Below are positions 9,053-16,288 of a stretch of DNA of 53,928 bases, one piece after another (position 1 is the stretch's first letter; every line of letters begins with the position of its first letter). The translations under genes were made by a program, and so were the position numbers. The stretch is from contig CAIYPA010000091.1 of the NCBI GenBank assembly GCA_903927965.1, forward strand, positions 1 to 53,928. Direction: 5' to 3'. Source of the DNA: an uncultured Bacteroidia bacterium (GTDB taxonomy: Bacteria > Bacteroidota > Bacteroidia > Bacteroidales > Prolixibacteraceae). Under the pieces are notes generated by a model that worked only from the letters and a program-made list of their open reading frames with translations, ran no database searches and had not been told where the DNA came from.

Positions 9053-9167
9053 GGACGGAATGAATTCCATCCGTACAATATGGGTCGAACCTACGGTTCT
9101 CCAAAATGGTAACACTTTGCAGAACCGTAGGTTCGGCACATATTGTAATCCGGGATTTTAATCCCGG
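9053..9167. repeat. Composite palindromic element (REP-like)
   Basis: Three palindromes lie in a row. The first is a near-palindrome, ggacggaatgaattccatcc, starting at 9053. The second has two 27-base arms (9074-9100 and 9121-9147) that match as inverted repeats with two mismatches around a 20-base spacer. The third is ccgggat/atcccgg at 9150-9156 and 9161-9167. The last one reaches into the stop codon of the EamA gene (stop at 9158-9160). The element sits between converging genes and could serve as a two-way terminator or be a dispersed extragenic palindrome. Confidence 0.75.
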
Positions 9168-10051
9168 GATTTATGTGATCGTTTTACATGGGTAAGATAA
9201 ACACCGATCAGGATAAGTGCCATGCAAATCAGTTGAAGAAAGGTAATTTTTTCATGGTCCAACAAACCCCAAAGTATGGCAAAGATCGGGATCACATAGG
9301 TGACCGATGAAGCCGTTACAGCAGATGAATGACGAATCAGGCTGTTCATCAGCAACAAAGCCAGGGCTGTTCCCATGATTCCAAGCGTGGCCAGTGCCAG
9401 CAGGTGAAATGGCCACCCGGTATGTGATGTCACAACTGCCAGGTCGGTGGTCAGAAGGTAAACCAGTGCCACTGGCCCGATAAAGAAAAACGACAAGGAG
9501 GTGACCTGGATCCCGTTGAGGTGGGAGAGGTGCGTTTTGATCGTGTTCATGCTGATGGCATAAAAAACGGTTGCCAAAACGATTAAAAATGAGTAGTTGT
9601 TGATCACCCCGAACTTGAAACCATCGCCGATCAAGATTAATCCGGCAGCACCCAACAATCCCAAAATCAATCCGGTAGCCTGTGCCTTGTTGAAAATTGT
9701 TTTGTGAAAAAGCATCCCGACGATCAGGGTGAACCCGGGAGTCAGGGAATTGAGCATACCCGCCATTGAACTGGTGATGTGCATTTCAGCCACCATAAAT
9801 AGAAATGCCGGAAAAAAACTTCCGATAAAACCTACAATCAGGAGGCTTCTAAGGTCTTTGATCCTCAGGTTTTTCAGATTCCTTAGGGAAATTGGGAGCA
9901 GCACCAGCGAAGCAAACACGATGCGCAGGGCGCCCGACTGTTCCGGGGTGAAACTCTTCAGCCCAATTTTCATCAGGATAAAGGAACTGCCCCAAACAAA
10001 GGCAAGCAACATCATGATACCGAACTGAAACCACCGTTTTTCCCAGATCAT
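9158..10051 (-). CDS. EamA/DMT-family transporter
   Basis: 297-residue inner-membrane protein with about ten hydrophobic helices arranged as two EamA repeats, each with the N-terminal WGSSF/YAISMNT-type start and the second repeat ending at MALILIGVYLTHV. Members export metabolites or amino acids; the substrate here is unknown. It is transcribed alone, converging on the TPR gene, and its last codons lie in a palindromic repeat. Confidence 0.9.
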   Translation of the reverse strand: MIWEKRWFQFGIMMLLAFVWGSSFILMKIGLKSFTPEQSGALRIVFASLVLLPISLRNLKNLRIKDLRSLLIVGFIGSFFPAFLFMVAEMHITSSMAGMLNSLTPGFTLIVGMLFHKTIFNKAQATGLILGLLGAAGLILIGDGFKFGVINNYSFLIVLATVFYAISMNTIKTHLSHLNGIQVTSLSFFFIGPVALVYLLTTDLAVVTSHTGWPFHLLALATLGIMGTALALLLMNSLIRHSSAVTASSVTYVIPIFAILWGLLDHEKITFLQLICMALILIGVYLTHVKRSHKSRD

Positions 10052-10084
10052 CGTTATAATGAATTTTAAAGGGGTGAAAGTAAT

Positions 10085-10207
10085 ATAAAAGTTTTAGCAG
10101 GTGTAGTTACCGAGGATATAATTGATTTCCATAATTCAGACATCGCAGAATCTTTATATGAAAGACTGTACAACATTGCGATAATTCTTTCGGGTATGGA
10201 TGAATAA
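10085..10207 (+). pseudogene. Possible gene remnant without start
   Basis: In one frame the bases upstream of the DUF4062 gene read without stop to a TAA at 10205-10207 and encode about 40 residues ending ESLYERLYNIAIILSGMDE. No start codon or ribosome site fits and I do not recognise the family. The peptide has a normal helical composition, so it may be the tail of a gene lost by deletion. Chance is a real alternative. Confidence 0.25.
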
Positions 10208-10282
10208 TGACTACTTTTGGGATTGAAAAATAATATTTCAACTACATTATGTATTCAATAAAGGCTATTTAATATATTTGCT

Positions 10283-11875
10283 ATGCCAAAACTAAAAGTC
10301 TTTATCAGCAGTGTTCAATCAGAGTTTGCCACAGAAAGGCAAAGATTGTTTGATTATTTGCACAGCGACCCGTTGCTAGGGTTATTTTTTGAACCTTTTA
10401 TTTTTGAGAATTTATCTGCTTGCGATCAACGAGCTGATAAATTATACATTAGTGAAGTTGCAAAATGTGATGTTTATATTGGCCTGTTTGGAACGAGTTA
10501 CGGTTACGAAGATGAGGAAGGTATTTCATCAACCGAACGGGAATTCGACGAAGCAACCCGACAATACAAAACCCGGCTAATTTTCGTTTTAGGCAATCCT
10601 GATTTACCGCGTCATGCTAAAATGTCCCAGCTCATACGAAAGATTGGCATCGACCTTGTCCGCAAACGTTTTAATTCTGCAGATGACCTCAATTCAGGAG
10701 TCTATGCTTCGTTAGTCAATTACCTGATGGAAAAAGAGATAATCAGGATAGGACCATTTGATGCAACTTATAATACATCAGCAAATCTGGAAGATTTGGA
10801 CCGCGAAAGAATTAAGGAGTTTGTGCATATTGCCAGGGCAAGGAGAGGTTTTCCTCTTGCAATAGAATCTACACCTGAAAATATCCTCACACATCTTGGT
10901 TTAATCTCTGGCAATCGGGTCAGCAATGCTGCAGTATTGTTATTTGGTAAACGGCCTCAACGCTTTTTTATTACCTCAGAAGTGAAATGTGCCCATTTTC
11001 ATGGTTATGATGTGGTAAAACCAATTCCAGCTTATCAGGTTTATAAAGGAGATGTCTTCCAGTTGGTGAATCAGGCCGTTGATTTTGTATTGTCCAAAAT
11101 AAACCTTTCTGTGGGAACACGCGATGAAAGCACGCAAGTGCCTATTGATTATGAACTTCCACAAGGCGCGGTTTCTGAAGCCATCGTTAACGCCATAGCC
11201 CATCGTGACTATACAAGCAATGGTAGTGTTCAGGTCATGCTCTTTAAAGACCGTCTCGAAGTTTGGAATCCGGGAAATTTGCCTTTGGGGTTAAGTCCGG
11301 CCAAACTTCGCCAGCCACACAATTCAATACCGGCCAACCCTTTACTTGCAGAACCAATGTACCTGGCTGGGTATATCGAGAGGTTGGGTACCGGAACGGG
11401 CGACGTCATCCGTTTATGCCAGGAAAAAGGTTTGAAGGAGCCTGAATTTATCCAGGAAGAAAATTTCAGGACAGTCATCTGGCGCACGTTAAAAGTTAAT
11501 AAAGATGCTGAACTTGATGTGAAGGATCAAGGTAAATATTCAGTTAATGAGGATGATAACAATCCTTCTACCCTACAAGCTGCCCTACAAGCTACCCTAC
11601 AAGCTACCCTACAAGCTGACGATGAAATTTTGGAGACTATAAAGAGGGTTGTCTTAGTTATGGATGGCGAATTTAAACGGATCGAAATACAGGAATTATT
11701 GGGTTTAAGGGATCGGGTGAATTTTGTATTAAACTATCTTGACCCTTCATTGGAGTTTGCAGTTATTGAAATGACCATTCCAGAAACACCAAAACATCAG
11801 GAACAACGTTACCGGCTAACACCAAAAGGGATCGCATTGAAAAAGAGATTGCTAAAATCAAAAAGAAAAAAATGA
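10283..11875 (+). CDS. DUF4062 protein with RecG-like/HATPase_c_4 ATPase domain
   Basis: 530-residue cytoplasmic protein. Residues ~1-110 are a DUF4062 domain (KVFISSVQSEFATERQRLFDYL, then CDVYIGLFGTSYGY), a TIR-like fold. Residues ~200-400 match the 'ATP-binding, RecG-like' proteins that often accompany AlbA_2 domains: AVLLFGKRPQRFF, AVSEAIVNAIAHRDY, LEVWNPGNLPLGL and YIERLGTGTGDVIRLC. Then follow a short LQA repeat at ~430-445 and a winged-helix-like end (YRLTPKGIALKKRLL). Related architectures occur in defence and regulatory loci, but the function is unproven. The gene overlaps the next by 4 bp. Confidence 0.8.
   Translation: MPKLKVFISSVQSEFATERQRLFDYLHSDPLLGLFFEPFIFENLSACDQRADKLYISEVAKCDVYIGLFGTSYGYEDEEGISSTEREFDEATRQYKTRLIFVLGNPDLPRHAKMSQLIRKIGIDLVRKRFNSADDLNSGVYASLVNYLMEKEIIRIGPFDATYNTSANLEDLDRERIKEFVHIARARRGFPLAIESTPENILTHLGLISGNRVSNAAVLLFGKRPQRFFITSEVKCAHFHGYDVVKPIPAYQVYKGDVFQLVNQAVDFVLSKINLSVGTRDESTQVPIDYELPQGAVSEAIVNAIAHRDYTSNGSVQVMLFKDRLEVWNPGNLPLGLSPAKLRQPHNSIPANPLLAEPMYLAGYIERLGTGTGDVIRLCQEKGLKEPEFIQEENFRTVIWRTLKVNKDAELDVKDQGKYSVNEDDNNPSTLQAALQATLQATLQADDEILETIKRVVLVMDGEFKRIEIQELLGLRDRVNFVLNYLDPSLEFAVIEMTIPETPKHQEQRYRLTPKGIALKKRLLKSKRKK
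11569..11616 (+). repeat. 12-bp tandem repeat, four copies, in frame
   Basis: Four tandem units of taccctacaagc (the second unit has tg for ta) encode repeated T/A-LQA in the linker between the ATPase domain and the C-terminal winged helix of the DUF4062 protein. Because 12 is a multiple of 3, copy-number changes would alter linker length without breaking the frame. Confidence 0.9.
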
Positions 11876-13425
11876 CATTTCCAATCGTAGGTATAAAGAA
11901 ATCCAATTATCTGATTCAATGCAAATTAAACCTTCTATACTTGGTTCTTGGATTTCAATTGTTCACCATCGCTTCCTGCCGTTCACAAGGTCATGATTCA
12001 CCGCAATGGGGAGAAAAATATTCCCGGAATATGGTGTCGGATGAAACCGGGTTGCCGGAAAATTTTAATCTTGAAACGGGAAAGAATATAAAATGGTCGG
12101 TTTCCATCGGAACTGATGGGTATGCGACACCTGTGGTAGCCAATGGCAAAGTATTAATTGGCGCAAACAATGCCGACCAACGCGACATGCGCCATGAAGG
12201 CGACCGCGGTGTACTCCTCTGTCTGAACGAATCGGATGGGAGCCTATGCTGGCAATTGGTCGTTCCGCGCATCGAAGGAGACCGTCACAACGACTGGCCA
12301 ATGATCGGGATTTGTTCCGCTCCAACGGTTGAGGGCAATCGGGTTTATGTGCTGACCAACCGTTCGGAAGTTCTTTGCCTCGACCTGAATGGGCAAACCG
12401 ATGGGAACGATGGGACTTTTCAGGGCGAAGGTTGGTACATGGCACCATCGGGCCATTTTCCTTATGAAGTGACTTCGAAAGATGCCGATATCCTGTGGTC
12501 GTACGATCTCAAACAGGAATTGGGAATCTGTCCCCACGACTCGCCCCATGCCTCAATTTTGATCGATGGTGACTTTCTATATCTAAATACTTGTAATGGT
12601 GTCGATTACAGGCATCTTGAAACGACAGGCATCAATGCTCCAGGTTTGATCGCACTTGATAAAAGGACAGGTCGGTTGGTTGCCAAAGACAATGAACATT
12701 TTGGCCCAAGGATTTTTCATTCCACATGGTCGTCTCCGGCAATGGGGGTTGTCAACGGACAGAAGCAGGTTTTCTTTGCCGGTCCCGATGGGATTGTTTA
12801 TGGATTCGAGGCACTTAACGAAACGGCCTCGAGGGACCAGGTTCAACCGTTCAGGAAAATCTGGCAATTTGACTGTGATCCAAAGGCACCAAAGACCGAC
12901 ATCCATAAATATCTGAACAACAAAAGCATCAGTCCAAGCAATATTATGGGGATGCCTGTGTTTTACAAAAATCGCATCTATGTTGCCGGAGGCGGTGATA
13001 TTTGGTGGGGAAAAAAGGAAGCATGGCTCAAATGCATTGACGCCACAAAAAAAGGGGACATTACGAATACCGGTGAAATATGGTCTTTCCCGCTTTCACA
13101 ACATTCAGTTACGACTCCGGCAATTTCAAAGGGATTGGTTTACGCTACCGACTGTGGGAAAAACCTTCATTGTGTCGATGCTGAAACTGGAAAGCCGTAT
13201 TGGGCGCAACAGCTAAGAATGGATTCCTGGAGTTCTGCCCTCGTTGCCGACAATAAAGTTTATGTCGGCTCACGCGGAGGCGATTTTTGGATCCTACGGG
13301 AAGGGAAAACCTTAACGGTGCTGGATTCGATAAAACTGGACAATCCCATCCATTCAACCCCTGTTGCTGCACATGGTGTATTGTATATTTCGACAATGAA
13401 TAAGTTGTATGCGATAAAGAAGTGA
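11872..13425 (+). CDS. PQQ-like beta-propeller lipoprotein
   Basis: 517 residues. A basic N-terminus and hydrophobic stretch lead to a lipobox-like IASC near residue 36, so the protein is probably an envelope lipoprotein. The rest repeats beta-propeller blades of the PQQ-binding-like type (ATPVVANGKVLIGA, SAPTVEGNRVYVLTN, TPAISKGLVYATDCG, SALVADNKVYVGS, STPVAAHGVLYIS). A catalytic Asp/Glu set for PQQ cannot be confirmed, so it may be structural. The ATG at 11872 overlaps the upstream gene as ATGA; no other ATG lies before the signal sequence. The pairing with a DUF4062 ATPase is unusual. Confidence 0.8.
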   Translation: MTFPIVGIKKSNYLIQCKLNLLYLVLGFQLFTIASCRSQGHDSPQWGEKYSRNMVSDETGLPENFNLETGKNIKWSVSIGTDGYATPVVANGKVLIGANNADQRDMRHEGDRGVLLCLNESDGSLCWQLVVPRIEGDRHNDWPMIGICSAPTVEGNRVYVLTNRSEVLCLDLNGQTDGNDGTFQGEGWYMAPSGHFPYEVTSKDADILWSYDLKQELGICPHDSPHASILIDGDFLYLNTCNGVDYRHLETTGINAPGLIALDKRTGRLVAKDNEHFGPRIFHSTWSSPAMGVVNGQKQVFFAGPDGIVYGFEALNETASRDQVQPFRKIWQFDCDPKAPKTDIHKYLNNKSISPSNIMGMPVFYKNRIYVAGGGDIWWGKKEAWLKCIDATKKGDITNTGEIWSFPLSQHSVTTPAISKGLVYATDCGKNLHCVDAETGKPYWAQQLRMDSWSSALVADNKVYVGSRGGDFWILREGKTLTVLDSIKLDNPIHSTPVAAHGVLYISTMNKLYAIKK

Positions 13426-13429
13426 AATA

Positions 13430-13484
13430 ATAGGAAATAGATTGAAGTACATTGAAATATTTGGAAATACATTGAAATATTCAC
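13430..13484. repeat. Low-complexity ggaaata/attgaaata repeat
   Basis: A degenerate simple repeat (…ggaaatagattgaa…acattgaaatatttggaaatacattgaaatatt) lies right after the beta-propeller gene. The unit acattgaaatatt occurs twice, 20 bases apart. The same sequence style recurs at 30737-30811, inside the signal-peptide codons of the GH140 gene. Confidence 0.7.
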
Positions 13485-13563
13485 AGATCGGCTTTATGAA
13501 AAGTGGAGTATTTCAAAACAATATTGAGGCTTTATTGTTATATGTTTATCTCTATAAATGTCT

Positions 13564-13633
13564 AATATCGAAAATTTTATTTTGCCTTACTCCCCCTCAT
13601 TTTAGGGGGGTGCAAGAGCAAATTTCCGATATT
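13564..13633. repeat. Nested inverted-repeat element
   Basis: Outer arms of 14 bases (13564-13577 and 13620-13633) pair with one mismatch, and a central hairpin ccccct-cattttag-ggggg sits at 13592-13610. Such nested palindromes are common as dispersed non-coding elements in Bacteroidota. It could also act as a terminator for the gene ending at 13425. Confidence 0.65.
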
Positions 13634-13707
13634 TTTGCTTGTTTTGCCATAAAAAACATCCTTTTCATTTAATTTATGATTATTTTACAATTTATTAACT
13701 TAAAATA

Positions 13708-13739
13708 TTTGGTGGGTGTTGCGTTAGGGGTTACATTTG
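13708..13739 (+). promoter_or_regulatory. Bacteroidota-type promoter (TTTG / TAnnTTTG)
   Basis: TTTG at 13708-13711 and TACATTTG at 13732-13739 are 20 bases apart, matching the -33/-7 consensus of the primary sigma factor of this phylum. Transcription would start near 13745. It is one of the two best promoters seen here and precedes the structured non-coding stretch and the MFS gene. Confidence 0.65.
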
Positions 13740-13745
13740 CATTAC

Positions 13746-13900
13746 ATTTTTTTTCATAAGTTTAGGTTTAGTTAGGTTAGTTAGTTTGGTTAGTTTTAGT
13801 AAAAGGATGGAGCCGCCCGGTTTCATCCTTTTCAATTTTAAACCATTCAATTCCCCACCTTGAGGGTTTCGTCAACACTCAAGGTGGGGAAGTTTGTTTT
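13746..13900 (+). ncRNA. Candidate small RNA or structured leader
   Basis: The stretch begins just after a good promoter and ends at a terminator-like hairpin. It holds an unstructured run of gttag/tttag repeats (13761-13800). Next is a 14-bp stem with two G-U pairs and a GCCC loop (13801-13832), then a perfect 12-bp stem (13853-13889). No convincing ORF lies inside. It is either a ~155-nt independent RNA or the 5' leader of the MFS gene that starts at 13963. I do not recognise it as a known RNA family. Confidence 0.45.
13853..13900 (+). terminator. Strong hairpin with T-rich tail
   Basis: The arms ccccaccttgag (13853-13864) and ctcaaggtgggg (13878-13889) pair perfectly over 12 bp around a 13-base loop, followed by aagtttgtttt. 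It would end the candidate small RNA. If the RNA instead reads through into the MFS gene, this hairpin could act as an attenuator. Confidence 0.6.
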
Positions 13901-13962
13901 AATTTGAATCAATTGGTTACTTTCGCAGGAAATCGAAATCAACTGGGTTTATACCTTTGAAA

Positions 13963-15147
13963 ATGAAGAGCAGAAAAATATTCGGACTGGAGAAAAACGT
14001 ATTTTTTATGGGGTTGACAAGCTTCTTTACCGACACCTCCACCAAAATGGTTTATAGCATCATGCCCCTGTTCCTTCTTTCAATTGGGGCTTCAAAAACA
14101 AACATATCCTTAATCGAAGGGATTGCGGAAAGTACTGCCTCTTTATTAAAAGCATTATCAGGTGTCTGGAGTGACCGGATTGGGAAAAACAAGCCATTCA
14201 TGATCATTGGATATGGCTTGACTGCCATCATCACACCTTTTTATGCGGCTGTTGTCAGTCCGATACAGGTATTGGTCCTTCGGTTTGTAGAGAGGGTAGG
14301 GAAGGGGCTAAGGACAGCACCCCGCGATAGCCTGATCAGTGGATCGGTCACAAATGGCGACGCCGGCAGAAATTTTGGTTTTCACAAAGCAATGGACAAC
14401 AGCGGTGCAATATTGGGTCCGTTAGCTGCCTTCGTTTTGTTGTATTTCTTCCCCCTCAACTATGGTAACATTTTCATATTCGCAACAATTCCTGCCATAA
14501 TTGGTGTGATTACGATCATTGCTTTCATCAAAGAAGTTCATGCGGGCAAACCTCATTCAAATATAAAATTCGCCTTCAACAGGTTACCCAGGAAATTCTG
14601 GGTTTTCCTTTGTGTGATTTTCATCTTCTCCCTAGGCAATTCTTCCGATGCGCTGCTCCTCGTAAAAACTTCCGAAACAGGAATAAAATCTTCAACTATT
14701 CCTTTTGTATATATGATCTTTAACATGGTTTCGGTATTGTTTGCAATTCCGATCGGTAAATTGTCGGATAAAGTAGGAAGGGAAAAACTGATCATTGCCG
14801 GTTTTCTGGTTTATGCCCTTGTTTACTTCTTGTTTGGCAGGTACAACAACATCAACGTTTTTATCTTTTTATTTGTAATGTATGGATTTTACAGTGCATT
14901 GACAGACAGCAGCCAGAAAGCCATGATATCCGATATCGTGAGTAAAGACTTAAAGGGTACTGGTTATGGAATTTACCACGCTGTGATCGGGATCACCTTG
15001 TTGCCTGCCAGTCTCATTGCCGGACTTTTATATGACAAAGTTGATTCATCTGTGCCATTCTATTTTGGAGCTGTGATGGCTTTGATTGCGGCTATCCTAA
15101 TGATAGTCTTCGCGATAGGCTTTAAAGTTAAGGAAAGATCGTTATAA
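13963..15147 (+). CDS. MFS transporter
   Basis: 394-residue inner-membrane protein with about twelve helices. It has the MFS loop motif (SGVWSDRIGKNKPFMIIGY) after helix 2, the RFVERVGKGLRTAPRDSLI segment typical of one subgroup of sugar/drug-type MFS proteins, and GKLSDKVGREKLI after helix 8. The substrate is unknown. I prefer the ATG at 13963 over the in-frame TTG at 13957. Two strong hairpins precede the gene, so its expression may depend on the structured region upstream. Confidence 0.88.
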   Translation: MKSRKIFGLEKNVFFMGLTSFFTDTSTKMVYSIMPLFLLSIGASKTNISLIEGIAESTASLLKALSGVWSDRIGKNKPFMIIGYGLTAIITPFYAAVVSPIQVLVLRFVERVGKGLRTAPRDSLISGSVTNGDAGRNFGFHKAMDNSGAILGPLAAFVLLYFFPLNYGNIFIFATIPAIIGVITIIAFIKEVHAGKPHSNIKFAFNRLPRKFWVFLCVIFIFSLGNSSDALLLVKTSETGIKSSTIPFVYMIFNMVSVLFAIPIGKLSDKVGREKLIIAGFLVYALVYFLFGRYNNINVFIFLFVMYGFYSALTDSSQKAMISDIVSKDLKGTGYGIYHAVIGITLLPASLIAGLLYDKVDSSVPFYFGAVMALIAAILMIVFAIGFKVKERSL

Positions 15148-15210
15148 AGAATTTTGTTACCTTCGTAAATGATAAATCAATTCGAAAAACCTTTATAACC
15201 ATTTTGTATT

Positions 15211-15405
15211 ATGACTAATCAAGAGATTCGTTTATCTGTAGATGATATTTATCATAAAATTTGTCAATTACAAGAAAACTTGAAAGCAATTCGGGCGGAG
15301 TGTAAACACGAAAAGAAGGTTGAGGGAGTTAACTTTGAAATGGTGACATATATTTGCCTGATTTGTGAAACTTGCGGTGAAAGTTTTCCATCTTCTAATT
15401 GGTAA
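15211..15405 (+). CDS. Small Cys-rich hypothetical protein
   Basis: 64 residues: an N-terminal coiled-coil-like helix (DDIYHKICQLQENLKAIRAE) followed by a CKH…CLICETC pattern that could bind one zinc ion. No family is recognised. It lies alone, 63 bp after the MFS gene, in an A/T-rich stretch. Confidence 0.5.
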   Translation: MTNQEIRLSVDDIYHKICQLQENLKAIRAECKHEKKVEGVNFEMVTYICLICETCGESFPSSNW

Positions 15406-15483
15406 TTAAAAAATAGCAATCACAAACGGGGAAATTAGGAAAAACTTGAAAACTCACAAACAGCTGATTAATAACATACTAAA

Positions 15484-16227
15484 ATGCTCAAAATCGAAAA
15501 AACCAAAATCCTCCATTTCCCTTATGAAAGCAGCAAGAGCTACCGGAACCTGACAAAGGTCAAAGGTGGGATTTTCAGGAAAATGAACGATCCTGTTGAA
15601 ATTGCCGATGATGTTACCTTTGGTGATTTCTTCAAGTTACTGATCAAAGAGAAAGAGTTGGTTAACACCATTTTCACTGCAACGCTTTATGGTGTTCCTT
15701 TTGATTTGCTCATAAAGGATTTCAAAAGGAAAGACAAAAAAGATGACCCGGAAATTCATTATCTCGAAATCTATTGGAATGTGGATTTAGACGAGGAAGG
15801 TATTATGATAGAACCTGAATTTCAATGTTATGGGCGATGGAATAGCAACGAAGACCCTGATCATTCTGGTTTAATAGGGCTTGATTTTACACCAATCAGT
15901 GAATTGAAATATTCGCCATTGAAATTAAACGAAAACCTTGAGATCTATGGCTCACAAATTAAACATGACAAAGCGAATTTAATCCTCGCGACAACCAAAA
16001 AATTTACGCTTTATGAAATCATAGATGCTGTTTTATTTGAGCTTTCATGGTACGGAACACCCGAAACAAGGGACAAGGAGGGCAAAGCCATATTGGAGGA
16101 AGTCCGAAATATCAAAACACTCGACGATGTGTTTGAATCAGAGGTTAATATGAGGGCATTAAGAAACAAGGCCGTAGATAAAATGGACAAATTTTTGCCA
16201 ACCCCAACTACTAAAATGCCAATTTGA
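15484..16227 (+). CDS. Hypothetical protein, possibly DUF6557-like
   Basis: 247-residue soluble, acidic protein with no signal peptide or membrane segment. The segment ADDVTFGDFFKLLIKEKELVN and the repeated short beta pattern recall a family of uncharacterised Bacteroidota proteins (perhaps DUF6557), but this is a weak memory-based match. No catalytic motif is visible. It is followed 61 bp later by a MutS-like ATPase gene on the same strand. Confidence 0.6.
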   Translation: MLKIEKTKILHFPYESSKSYRNLTKVKGGIFRKMNDPVEIADDVTFGDFFKLLIKEKELVNTIFTATLYGVPFDLLIKDFKRKDKKDDPEIHYLEIYWNVDLDEEGIMIEPEFQCYGRWNSNEDPDHSGLIGLDFTPISELKYSPLKLNENLEIYGSQIKHDKANLILATTKKFTLYEIIDAVLFELSWYGTPETRDKEGKAILEEVRNIKTLDDVFESEVNMRALRNKAVDKMDKFLPTPTTKMPI

Positions 16228-16288
16228 ATTGATGAAGAAATTAAATCTTTAGGAAGTCAAAAATCAATTTAATTACACCCAGTACATT

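Noticed and set aside
11569-11616. Tandem repeats as a CRISPR-like array
   Set aside because: The units are 12 bp without spacers and are translated in frame within the DUF4062 protein.
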